The notes under the pieces are model-generated. The model searched no databases. It had not been told where the DNA came from and saw only the letters and a program-made list of their open reading frames with translations. Below, one piece after another: positions 8,174-16,039 of a DNA stretch of 21,055 nt. Every line of letters begins with the position of its first letter. Position 1 is the first letter of the stretch. The position numbers and the translations under genes are program-made. Origin of the DNA: Halieaceae bacterium UBA4438 (GTDB lineage Bacteria; Pseudomonadota; Gammaproteobacteria; Pseudomonadales; Halieaceae); contig DGPO01000087.1 in the NCBI GenBank assembly GCA_002390485.1, positions 6,695 to 27,749 on the forward strand, in the 5' to 3' direction.

Positions 8174-9232
8174 ATGGAGTTTGGATTATCACAAGATCAA
8201 CTGCTTCTCGATGACAGTCTGAGAAAGTACTTATCAACAGAGGTTTCACTTGAAAGTGTTCGAAAGGTCGCGGCGAGTGATGTCTCTGATAACGACATGT
8301 GGCGTGGTTTAGCGGACATGGGGCTAGCTGGCATAGTTATACCCGAGGCGCACGGTGGCGCCGAACTCGGCATGCTTGATGCTGTCGCTGTTGCTGAGGC
8401 ACTGGGTTACGCCGCGTGTCCCGGACCCTTTCTCAGTACGGCCATTATGGGCGCACACCTGCTTAATAGGGCAGGGGCAACCGATCCACTAGCCGGTATG
8501 GCGAGTGGTGACTACCGTGTGGGTGTTGCCTTCAGCGACTTCGTAGGGGCGCGAAAAGGCCAGGTGACGGAGGTTAACTCCCAGTTGTCCGGGCAGTCAC
8601 TGTATGCCCTGGATGCCGATGCTGATGCTTATTTGGTGGCTCTTGCCGATGGTCGCGTCTATATGGTTGAAACGGAACATTTAGCGCGTCAATCGCTGAC
8701 TACCATCGATGTGACGCGCAGTGTCTGTGAACTCAACTTTAGCCAGACGCCCGCCTGTCTTGTGACGGAGGATGCGCAGTTAGTTCGTGACACGATCTAC
8801 CGTGGCCGCACTATTCAAGCGGCCGATACACTGGGCGCGGCGCAGTACATGCTCGATCAGGCCGTCGCCTATTCGTTAGACAGGAAGCAGTTCAATCGAG
8901 CGATTGGCTCCTTCCAAGCGGTGAAGCACATGTGCGCTGAAATGGCCTCACAACTCGAGCCGTGTCGGTCTTTTGTCTGGTACGCCGGGCACGCGTTTGA
9001 TGAGATGGATAACGAGGCGGCGCTGACTGCCTGTCATGCCAAAGCGCATCTCGCCGAGGTCGGACAGTTTGTGGCGAAGACCAGTACCGAGGTGCATGGC
9101 GGTATGGGATTCACCGATCTCGTCGGACTTCACTATTGGTTTAAGCGCATTGGGTTTAACCGCCAGCTCTTGGGCTCACCTGAGCAAGTGCGGCACGAGG
9201 CGGCCCTCCTTCAGGGTCTGTGTGATGCTTGA
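8174..9232 (+). CDS. Acyl-CoA dehydrogenase, small-type subunit
   Basis: At 352 residues this is the short, divergent type that usually pairs with a full-length acyl-CoA dehydrogenase. It opens with MEFGLSQDQ and has a mid-protein AHGGAELG segment. RKQFNRAIGSFQAVKH (R237 onward) is the FAD/dimer-interface motif, followed by TEVHGGMGFTD near residue 306. The TEPxAGSD signature and the C-terminal YEGT segment are not recognisable, so by itself it probably lacks a complete active site and works with the preceding gene product. A strong ribosome binding site (GAGGGG) lies 7 bases before ATG 8174. It is followed after 35 bases by the second lipoprotein carboxylesterase. The pairing is inferred from adjacency and from known two-subunit acyl-CoA dehydrogenases. 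Confidence 0.9.
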   Translation: MEFGLSQDQLLLDDSLRKYLSTEVSLESVRKVAASDVSDNDMWRGLADMGLAGIVIPEAHGGAELGMLDAVAVAEALGYAACPGPFLSTAIMGAHLLNRAGATDPLAGMASGDYRVGVAFSDFVGARKGQVTEVNSQLSGQSLYALDADADAYLVALADGRVYMVETEHLARQSLTTIDVTRSVCELNFSQTPACLVTEDAQLVRDTIYRGRTIQAADTLGAAQYMLDQAVAYSLDRKQFNRAIGSFQAVKHMCAEMASQLEPCRSFVWYAGHAFDEMDNEAALTACHAKAHLAEVGQFVAKTSTEVHGGMGFTDLVGLHYWFKRIGFNRQLLGSPEQVRHEAALLQGLCDA

Positions 9233-9267
9233 CACACGCGTGAGTGATTCAAGGAGTGTGGGTCGTG

Positions 9268-10878
9268 ATGTATAGATGGTTAGTGTTGATCGCACTGATG
9301 ATGGCTCTGAGCGCCTGCACGTCAGACAGCGCTGAGAGGGAAAACGTTTCTTCTCAGGCAGTGTCGTTGCAGCAAGGCGCCGTATCTGGTGTTGCGTCGC
9401 CCTATGACGCGGGTATTTCAGTGTTTAGGGGCTTGCCCTATGCGGCGGCACCCGTTGGTGACCTTCGGTGGCAGCCGCCGCAGTCGGCACCATCTTGGGA
9501 AGGCGTTCGTGTCGCGGATACTTTCGCTGAAAGTTGCCATCAACCGCGCCACGCCTCGAACTTCGTTTGGCGAAGGGAGGACTTCCCAGTCTCCGAAGAC
9601 TGCCTTTACTTGAACGTTTGGGCCCGCAACAAGGCTGAAAATCTCCCTATTATGGTGTGGTTTCACGGGGGGGCGCACATCAGTGGCCAGAGCCACTCAC
9701 TGCTTTTTGACGGTACTAGCCTTGCACAGCAAGGTGTCATGGTCGTGACGATTAACTACCGTTTAGGTCCGCTCGGATTTTTGGCGCACCCTCTATTGAG
9801 CGAGTCCTCTGCGCGAGGAACGTCGGGTAACTACGGTTTGATGGATAAGCTTAAAGCGCTGGCATGGATCCAAGAGAATGCGAAAGCCCTCGGGGGTGAC
9901 CCCGGCAACGTGACCATCTTCGGTCAGTCTGCAGGGTCTCAAAGCGTCTGTTCACTCCTGTCATCAGCCCACTCTGAGGGACTGTTTCATAAGGCCATTG
10001 GGCAGTCGGCAGGATGTGTCACACCACTGTCTGTGGCAGATGCAAACGGTTACGCGCGCGGGGAGTTGTTAGTGCAAGCACTTGGTGCGACATCCGCCGC
10101 GGATCTCTATAACACTGCGCCCGATGCGCTATTGGAGGCCATGGTGGTCTCGGGTTGGGAGAGCGACAGTCGTATCGTCATCGACGGGGATGTTCTTAAG
10201 CAGTGGCCTCATCAGACCTATGCCTCAGCAGATCAGTTACCTGTGCCGCTCATGCTGGGTTTCTTGGCGAACGAGGGTGAGCAGCTTTTCCCGGTGAACC
10301 ACTCCCTGACGGACTCCGATCTTATGGGTTTTTTAACCCTGGTTGCGGGCGACTCTGCACAAGAATTGAAGGCGCTGTATGCGTCGCCCGGGTTGACCCC
10401 TGGTGAGATTCAACACGCGATCTCGACCGACGTTTTCATGGCGTTCGGTATGCAGCGCTGGGCCGAGTACCACGCGGAAGCAGGCCATAATGTGTACCTT
10501 TATTTTATGGATCACGTCCCGCCCGCGTTTCATATTTATATGCCTGACCAGCCTTATCTTGAGCTGCCCGATGGTCCGCGGAGCGCCGGTGCATACCACT
10601 CAGGTGATTTAGCCTATGTGTTTGGAAATACAGACAAAGTAGGCTCCGACTGGTCGGACGACGATCATGCGCTGTCTAAAATGTTGGTTCGCCACTGGAC
10701 AAACTTCGCAAAGACCGGTGACCCAAATGCGCCGGGAGAGTTGATCTGGCCAGCCTTTAACCGGCACTCGCTCACTACGCGCGTGTTAAATCCGACGCCC
10801 CGTACAGTGAGTGGTGTGAAGAAACGAGCACTTGAAATTTTTGCGAGCCGTCAGCCCTTTCTCTCGGCTCAAGAGTAA
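9268..10878 (+). CDS. Type-B carboxylesterase, predicted lipoprotein (second copy)
   Basis: A 536-residue type-B carboxylesterase, same family as the gene at 3122. Upstream in-frame GTG codons (9244, 9265) exist. I chose ATG 9268 because AAGGAG lies 11 bases before it and because it gives a compact lipoprotein signal ending in lipobox LSAC with Cys17. Threonine follows and no Asp sits at +2, so outer-membrane sorting is expected. The catalytic triad is S221 in GQSAGS, E336 in ANEGE and H444 in AYHSGDL. The residue before the nucleophile is Gln, where most family members and the first copy have Glu. The SEDCLYLNVW block and HGGAHISG oxyanion loop are intact. It sits between the acyl-CoA dehydrogenase pair and the amidase, consistent with supplying acyl groups or alcohols released outside the cytoplasm; that role is inference. 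Confidence 0.92.
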   Translation: MYRWLVLIALMMALSACTSDSAERENVSSQAVSLQQGAVSGVASPYDAGISVFRGLPYAAAPVGDLRWQPPQSAPSWEGVRVADTFAESCHQPRHASNFVWRREDFPVSEDCLYLNVWARNKAENLPIMVWFHGGAHISGQSHSLLFDGTSLAQQGVMVVTINYRLGPLGFLAHPLLSESSARGTSGNYGLMDKLKALAWIQENAKALGGDPGNVTIFGQSAGSQSVCSLLSSAHSEGLFHKAIGQSAGCVTPLSVADANGYARGELLVQALGATSAADLYNTAPDALLEAMVVSGWESDSRIVIDGDVLKQWPHQTYASADQLPVPLMLGFLANEGEQLFPVNHSLTDSDLMGFLTLVAGDSAQELKALYASPGLTPGEIQHAISTDVFMAFGMQRWAEYHAEAGHNVYLYFMDHVPPAFHIYMPDQPYLELPDGPRSAGAYHSGDLAYVFGNTDKVGSDWSDDDHALSKMLVRHWTNFAKTGDPNAPGELIWPAFNRHSLTTRVLNPTPRTVSGVKKRALEIFASRQPFLSAQE

Positions 10879-10898
10879 TAAATACGGAGGTCAGTCCA

Positions 10899-12491
10899 AT
10901 GGGAAATATCCGACGCTTTAGTGTCACTGCAGCCTGTTTGTTCAGTTTTGTCGGGTCTCAGGTCAGTGCAGACCATCACGCGGCCATGAAGCCTTCAGTC
11001 CCGCCTCTTGACGTGGTGGCTCTGTCGCTCCCAGACATTGTTCATGGCTTAGAAAGTCATCGGTTTTCATCGCAGGATCTGACGCGCGCCTACCTCAACC
11101 GTATCGGCGCGCTGAATCGATCCGGGCCAACACTGAACGCGGTAATCTCGGTTAACGCCCGCGCCCTGGAATTGGCTAAACAAAGTGATTTACGACGCGC
11201 ACAGGGGAGGGCGAATAGTCCTCTTGACGGCGTACCTGTGCTTTTAAAAGACAATATTGAATCAAAGGACGCCTTGGCAACGACCGCGGGCTCTACGGCG
11301 CTCATCGATAACATGACCGGTCGGGACAGCCCGCTTGTTGCGAGTCTTCGAGACTCAGGCGCGATAGTCTTAGGCAAAGCAAACTTAAGTCAGTGGGCCA
11401 ACTTTCGCTCGTCCCACTCAGTCTCCGGATGGTCTGCTGTTGGTGGTTTAGTCAAGAACCCCCACGTTTTAGACCGCCAAGCCTGTGGCTCGAGCTCGGG
11501 ATCGGCGGCAGCGGCCGCTGCCAGTCTTGCCGCTGGAGCCGTAGGTACAGAGACCAACGGATCGATTATTTGCCCGTCTCAAGTCAATGGGGTGGTGGGT
11601 TTGAAGCCGACACACGGATTATTAGCGGTCGATTACATTGTCCCCATTGCGGCGACGCAGGACACAGCAGGTCCAATCACTAAGTCAGTGGCGGGCGCCG
11701 CGTTGATGCTCGACGGCATGACGGGTTGGGAAAACGACTATTTCAGCGGGCTCGACGCAAGTGTTGTAAACGGCATGCGCATTGGTATTTTGGATTACTC
11801 GCGCAACGATAATCCCAGGCTCAATGCGCGGTTCGATAAGGCCATTGCTCGTTTGCAGGCGGTGGGTGCTGAGATCGTTCACATTGAAACAGCGCCGGAC
11901 ATTCCGCCCGCGTTCTACAGCGCGTCGAGAAAGGTTCTTGAAATCGAGTTTAAGGCGCTGCTCGATGAGTATCTTGCTGAATCGCCGGCCGATATTCCGA
12001 TTCGGAACCTCGCTGAGTTAGTGGCGTTCAACACGGACAATGCCGAGATCGAGCACGCTATTTTTGGGCAAGATATTTTTGAGTCGGCACTGGGGCAGCC
12101 CGCATTGAGCAGTGTGGAATACCAAGACGCATTGACGCTCATAAGAGATACGACACGGGTGCGTGGTATTGACGCGCTTTTAGACGCGCACAATGTGCAG
12201 GTGCTCATGGCGCCGAGTGGTCCTGTGTCGCCGCGAGCAGACGTCGTCAACGGAGACGTCTGGCCCGCTTGGGCGGGTGCCGGCTCTATGGCCGCCATTA
12301 GTGGATATCCGAACATCACAGTGCCCATGGGTACTATAGCGGGCGTACCTGTGGGCGCCTCCTTTATGGGCAGTGCAGGTGCCGACGCGCTTTTACTTTC
12401 CGTTGCATTAGCCTTTGAAAAAACCGGTGGGGGTTCACCCGTACCCACTTACAAACCAACAGTAAACGCAGGCGACATGAGCGTGCTTTGA
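10899..12491 (+). CDS. Exported amidase (amidase signature family)
   Basis: A 530-residue amidase-signature hydrolase that cleaves carboxamides. The Ser-cisSer-Lys triad is present: K117 in LLKDN, cis-Ser198 in CGSSSGS and nucleophile Ser222 in TETNGSI. The 24-residue gap between the two serines equals that of FAAH and peptide amidase. The N-terminus has a signal peptide (positive start, hydrophobic core, probable cleavage after VSA), and the mature protein would begin DHHAAMKPS, so it should act in the periplasm. The LSQWANF segment and the GSIICPS ending replace the GSIRxPA typical of GatA-like proteins, which points away from tRNA amidation and toward small-molecule or peptide amides. GGAGG stands 8 bases before ATG 10899. 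It is the last gene of the block that starts at 6955, and no clear terminator follows. Confidence 0.92.
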   Translation: MGNIRRFSVTAACLFSFVGSQVSADHHAAMKPSVPPLDVVALSLPDIVHGLESHRFSSQDLTRAYLNRIGALNRSGPTLNAVISVNARALELAKQSDLRRAQGRANSPLDGVPVLLKDNIESKDALATTAGSTALIDNMTGRDSPLVASLRDSGAIVLGKANLSQWANFRSSHSVSGWSAVGGLVKNPHVLDRQACGSSSGSAAAAAASLAAGAVGTETNGSIICPSQVNGVVGLKPTHGLLAVDYIVPIAATQDTAGPITKSVAGAALMLDGMTGWENDYFSGLDASVVNGMRIGILDYSRNDNPRLNARFDKAIARLQAVGAEIVHIETAPDIPPAFYSASRKVLEIEFKALLDEYLAESPADIPIRNLAELVAFNTDNAEIEHAIFGQDIFESALGQPALSSVEYQDALTLIRDTTRVRGIDALLDAHNVQVLMAPSGPVSPRADVVNGDVWPAWAGAGSMAAISGYPNITVPMGTIAGVPVGASFMGSAGADALLLSVALAFEKTGGGSPVPTYKPTVNAGDMSVL

Positions 12492-12809
12492 TGATCTTGG
12501 TGCTGCTGGTGCTTTAGTCTTTTCGAGTCCGACGGGCAGCTCATCAAGCGTCCCTCTGCGCTCGGTATGCGATGCGCAGCACGCTGTCGTGTCACACTGT
12601 GGCAGGCCATAACACCCTACTGATCAGAGCGGTGAGGCAGACACCTTTAACCGAAGACTCATGCTTTCCAATCGTGACAAAGCAGGCAGCGAGGCATAGA
12701 AAAAGTGGTGATCGACCCGTGAGTTCCTAGACTGGTGACTGGAGAGCCGTGTGCGTGTTCTGTCTTCATGTACGTGTAGCGCTCCACCAACAAAGGATGG
12801 GAGCAATCA
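12492..12809. other. 318-base gap without a convincing gene
   Basis: This stretch separates the amidase from the duplicated exported protein. I find no tRNA-like or riboswitch-like fold, no repeat and no strong terminator. A 52-codon frame at 12572-12730 lacks a ribosome binding site and is not supported. A candidate promoter for the next gene is listed separately. Confidence 0.5.
12674..12702 (+). promoter_or_regulatory. Candidate sigma70 promoter for the duplicated exported protein gene
   Basis: GTGACA (12674-12679, 5 of 6 matches to TTGACA), a 17-base spacer and TAGAAA (12697-12702, 4 of 6 matches to TATAAT). It would give a leader of roughly 100 bases before ATG 12810. The good spacing supports it, but it is a by-eye prediction. 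Confidence 0.33.
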
Positions 12810-13598
12810 ATGAAAGCGATTAAAAAGGTGTTATTGGGTTCAATCATTTCACTCGCTGCGCCTTTCGCGCTGGCGGACGATCACGCAACATTTACCGGAG
12901 GAATGGATCCCGCAGAGCCCATGTCGGTGCAGGCAAATCTCTGCACGTTAAATGACGGCGTTTCTTTGAGTGACTATGAAAAATTCTTCGATCGATATCG
13001 AAAATGGGCGAAGAAAAATGACGCGGAGGTGGCCTCGGTCCGGCAGTTCCCTCTCGCAACCCACAACAATGCTATGAATCCTTATCCTGCCGACTTTGTC
13101 GATTTCTTAGTCACCGATTTTGAGAACGCGGGGACGTCTTGGGACAAGTGGCTGTCCGGTAAGTCGGGTCAGAAGCTGAATGCTCAGTGGCAAGAGATGG
13201 CGTCGTGCAACGTTAAATTTGCACCGATGTTTACGATGTGGGCCGATGTTCAGGCAATGAATGCGGACAATGACCGAGTGGTGACATGGAATTGGTGTAC
13301 GCGAAAAGACGGTGTGTCTCACGATGATCTGAATGCCGCTCACACGCAGTTTGTTAATGACAATCCTGACGGGCTTGGCAATATCGCCTGGTTCATGATG
13401 TATCCAAACATTGGTGGGGGCGATGCCGCGGGTGAGTTTGCTCACGTGGTTGTTTATCCCGATATGGCAGGTTTGATGGAGCACCAAGAGTGGTACGCCA
13501 AGGGCGGATGGCGTGGACGGATGGATTACTACCAATTGGTAAGTTGCACGGGCGAGGCTCTGATGACGGAGCAGGTTCTGGGTCGTCCCGGCATGTAG
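12810..13598 (+). CDS. Exported protein of unknown function with two homologous domains and four cysteines
   Basis: I do not recognise a named family. The 262-residue protein has a signal peptide (KAIKK start, hydrophobic core, cleavage after ALA at residue 22), giving a mature start DDHATF. The rest appears to be an internal duplication. Half one starts at C45 (CTLNDGVS) and ends at C133 (MASCN). Half two starts at C163 (CTRKDGVS) and ends at C246 (LVSCT). Cys-Cys distances are 88 and 83 residues, and each half has aromatic-rich alternating strands and helices, reminiscent of a ferredoxin-like dimeric alpha/beta barrel repeat. The paired cysteines could form one disulfide per domain in the periplasm. 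It is monocistronic: a ribosome binding site GGGAG lies 8 bases before ATG 12810, a 318-base gap is upstream and a strong terminator is downstream. No catalytic motif is visible. Confidence 0.85.
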   Translation: MKAIKKVLLGSIISLAAPFALADDHATFTGGMDPAEPMSVQANLCTLNDGVSLSDYEKFFDRYRKWAKKNDAEVASVRQFPLATHNNAMNPYPADFVDFLVTDFENAGTSWDKWLSGKSGQKLNAQWQEMASCNVKFAPMFTMWADVQAMNADNDRVVTWNWCTRKDGVSHDDLNAAHTQFVNDNPDGLGNIAWFMMYPNIGGGDAAGEFAHVVVYPDMAGLMEHQEWYAKGGWRGRMDYYQLVSCTGEALMTEQVLGRPGM

Positions 13599-13620
13599 GT
13601 GCCGCACAAGATCGTTTTTG

Positions 13621-13644
13621 GGCCACGCTTGCGTGGCCTTTTTT
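13621..13644 (+). terminator. Rho-independent terminator after the duplicated exported protein gene
   Basis: A perfect 8-base-pair stem GGCCACGC/GCGTGGCC with a two-base TT centre (in practice about four loop bases) is followed directly by six T residues, 23 bases after the stop codon. Confidence 0.88.
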
Positions 13645-13730
13645 ATGTTCCAAAAGCGACTAAAACGTGTGCTCTGTGCGAGAATCCATGACCGAACGCA
13701 GGCGCAACTAAAACAACGAGGAGAAACGTG

Positions 13731-14576
13731 ATGAGCTATGAGTGTTTTGATCTTACCGTGGAAGATGGAATTGCCCACATTCGATTTAACCGTCCTGAGA
13801 AAGCGAACTCGATGATTCCGTCGTTCTGGACCGAACTGCCCGACGCGGTCAATGCGCTGTCCAGGGACGCCGCGGCTCGCGTGATTGTGTTGTCCGCAGA
13901 AGGTCGACACTTCTCGTCAGGTATGGACATCTCCGTGTTCACAGAAGGGGGTTTAGACGGTCCCGCCAGCGGCAGTCGATTTGTGCGCGCTGAGGCCTTT
14001 CGGCATCACTGTATGGCGCTGCAAGACGCGTTTACCTGCCTTGAGGAAGCACGCATGCCCGTGCTCGTTGCTATTCAGGGGGCGTCGGTGGGTGGCGCGA
14101 TGGACCTCATTACCGCCTGCGACTGCCGTTACGCTACTAAAGATGCGTTTTTCTCGGTTCACGAGACCGCGATCGGTATGACAGCAGACGTGGGTACCTA
14201 CCCGCGTTTGGTGAAATTGATACCCGAGGGCTGGGCGCGCCAAATGTCCTACACCGCGGAGCGCGTTGGTGCGGAGAAAGCGAGAGAGATTGGCTTGGTT
14301 AACGAGGTTTATGATTCGGCTGAAGAGATGCTCGAAGCTGTCATGGTGATTGCACGACAAATAGCTGCGCACGCGCCATTGGCGGTTTCCGGGGCCAAAC
14401 GTATGGTGAATTACGCACGAGACCACAGCACGGCCGACGGTCTTGATTACATTGCAACTTGGAACGCCTCCATGCTCGACGGCGAGGCGATAAGAAACAC
14501 GTTCATGGCTCAGGCAAAGGGTGAGAAGCCCGAGTACGACGCGTTACTGCCGGTGAAGAAGGCGGCTGGCGAGTAA
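13731..14576 (+). CDS. Crotonase-fold protein, probable delta(3,5)-delta(2,4)-dienoyl-CoA isomerase
   Basis: A 281-residue enoyl-CoA hydratase/isomerase family protein. The oxyanion-hole segments GRHFSSGMDI and GASVGGAMDL are present. The three acidic residues of mammalian ECH1 (D176, E196, D204) are all found with identical spacing: D125 in MDLITACD, E145 in SVHETAIG and D153 in TADVGT. The surrounding wording, TACDCRY then DAFFSVHE then ADVGTYPRL, also follows ECH1. The expected role is moving the double bonds of 3,5-dienoyl-CoA so that unsaturated acyl chains can be degraded by beta-oxidation in the cytoplasm. ATG 13731 is preferred over the adjacent GTG 13728 because GAGGAG sits 7 bases upstream. 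It follows a terminator, so it begins a new unit, with the M19 gene 10 bases after its stop. Confidence 0.88.
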   Translation: MSYECFDLTVEDGIAHIRFNRPEKANSMIPSFWTELPDAVNALSRDAAARVIVLSAEGRHFSSGMDISVFTEGGLDGPASGSRFVRAEAFRHHCMALQDAFTCLEEARMPVLVAIQGASVGGAMDLITACDCRYATKDAFFSVHETAIGMTADVGTYPRLVKLIPEGWARQMSYTAERVGAEKAREIGLVNEVYDSAEEMLEAVMVIARQIAAHAPLAVSGAKRMVNYARDHSTADGLDYIATWNASMLDGEAIRNTFMAQAKGEKPEYDALLPVKKAAGE

Positions 14577-14586
14577 CCGGTAGCTC

Positions 14587-15867
14587 ATGTGCATTATCAT
14601 GCCCAACTCCACATTAAAGGCGGTGCTGACGTTTCTTGTGGCAGCACTTCCGCTTGTTGCCACGGCAAATCTTGACGACGGACTTGTCGAGCGGGCGCGA
14701 GTCATTCACGAGCAAAGTTTAACGCTCGACGCGCACGCAGATATTGAGATTGTGGGCAAACCGTCCATGTACGTGGGTCCCGATGGGCTCTCGAAAGTCG
14801 CTCCCGAAAAAATGCGAGACGGCCAGCTCGACGCTGTTGTCATGGCGCTTGCCGTTGGTCCGAAACCCCGAAACGAGCAAGGTTTTGCCGATGCACGCCG
14901 TGTTGCAGACGACAAACTGAGGGCGGTGACCGCGCTTGTTGAGGAGAGCGGGAACAGGACACGCCTCGTCAAGAGCCCTGATGCGTTATTGGCGTCAGTT
15001 GATCAAGGCGGCCGGTCTATTGTTTTGAGTCTCCAAAATGCACTTATTTTTGGAGAGGACGTCAGCGCGATTGACTACTTTTTCAATCAAGGCGTTCGCA
15101 TGTTTGCGCTCACGCACATGGGGCACAACGGCTTTGCAGACTCATCTCGCCCCTTGTTTAACGCGGCAACGGGAGAGCGTGAGGCGACTGCTGAACACGG
15201 TGGGCTTTCGTCGATGGGTGTTGCGGCGGTAGGGCGCTTTAATGCGCTAGGAGCCGTAATTGATGTCTCGCAGTTATCCACTGCAGCGACCTTGCAGGTC
15301 GTTGCACAATCGACTGCGCCGGTGGTCGCCAGTCACTCAAATGCGCGTGCACTCACCGATGTAAGCCGCAACTTGAGTGACCGAGAGATACGGCGCATTG
15401 CGGCGGGCGGGGGCGTGGTGCATGTGGCGCCGTTTGCGGGTTATTTATTTGACTCAAACGATCCGGCGATCGACGGTGCTATTCGTAAGATGCGTCGTGA
15501 GGCGGGTATCGACGAGGACTACCTGTATCCCTTTGAGCTTTATTGGGAAATCAAGGACCCGGCGATTAAAACTACGTTCTTGGGTGGGGTACGCGCGTTA
15601 CTGGGTCCGATTTCACTGGAGACGATGCTCGACCACATTGACCATATTGTGGCTCTTGTGGGTGTGGATCATGTCGGCATTGGTACGGACTTTAATCATG
15701 GGAGTGGTATCCCCGGCTATAACGACGCCAGTGAGTCTTTTAACGTCACGCTAGGCCTGCTTCGAAGAGGGTACTCAGCGTCCGATATTCAAAAAATTTG
15801 GGGGGGCAACTTCGTTCGAGTGTGGAAAGCGGTCGAGAAGCAACGAACGGTCCCCGAACTGCCCTGA
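14587..15867 (+). CDS. Exported M19 (renal dipeptidase family) homologue with altered metal ligands
   Basis: This 426-residue protein has a hydrophobic signal peptide ending ATA near residue 27 and the fold markers of membrane dipeptidase family M19: LDAHADI, FALTHMGHNGFADSS, DVSxLS, ASHSNARAL and VGIGTDFNH. Compared with human DPEP1 (ligands H20, D22, E125, H198, H219), H50, D52 and H250 are kept. The bridging Glu is Gln150 (SLQNAL) and one His is Gln229 (DVSQLS). The 229-250 spacing of 21 equals 198-219, which supports the alignment. Asp368 matches the catalytic-site Asp288. It may bind one zinc, have another activity, or be a non-peptidase member. ATG 14587 is used; ATG 14599 would give a cleaner signal peptide. 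The neighbours suggest hydrolysis of an amide or peptide bond outside the cytoplasm; this is inference. Confidence 0.88.
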   Translation: MCIIMPNSTLKAVLTFLVAALPLVATANLDDGLVERARVIHEQSLTLDAHADIEIVGKPSMYVGPDGLSKVAPEKMRDGQLDAVVMALAVGPKPRNEQGFADARRVADDKLRAVTALVEESGNRTRLVKSPDALLASVDQGGRSIVLSLQNALIFGEDVSAIDYFFNQGVRMFALTHMGHNGFADSSRPLFNAATGEREATAEHGGLSSMGVAAVGRFNALGAVIDVSQLSTAATLQVVAQSTAPVVASHSNARALTDVSRNLSDREIRRIAAGGGVVHVAPFAGYLFDSNDPAIDGAIRKMRREAGIDEDYLYPFELYWEIKDPAIKTTFLGGVRALLGPISLETMLDHIDHIVALVGVDHVGIGTDFNHGSGIPGYNDASESFNVTLGLLRRGYSASDIQKIWGGNFVRVWKAVEKQRTVPELP

Positions 15868-16039
15868 AACCCAAGTGTGCGCCAGGGACGGGCTCATCAC
15901 TTTAGAAACGACGAACACACTTACCGGTTGATACGTGATTGACGCAGCGACCGGTGGTGCCACCCAACGATGTGCTCTGTGAAAGGAGATTTAACGATCT
16001 TTTCTTGCAGTCAGTGCACTAAGAGATACAGCAACTAGC

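Noticed and set aside
12572-12730. A 52-codon open frame in the gap between amidase and duplicated exported protein
   Set aside because: No ribosome binding site, no hydrophobic or domain-like pattern, and the candidate promoter of the next gene overlaps it.
13107-13910. Long - strand frame of 267 codons over the duplicated protein and the crotonase start
   Set aside because: It runs antisense through two well-supported genes and a terminator, with His/Arg-rich shadow composition and no motif.
15868-16039. Repeated ACCGGT hexamers and an AAGGAG element before the ABC-F gene, considered as operator or leader ORF
   Set aside because: The hexamers are short palindromes without a wider inverted repeat, and no start codon follows AAGGAG at a usable distance.
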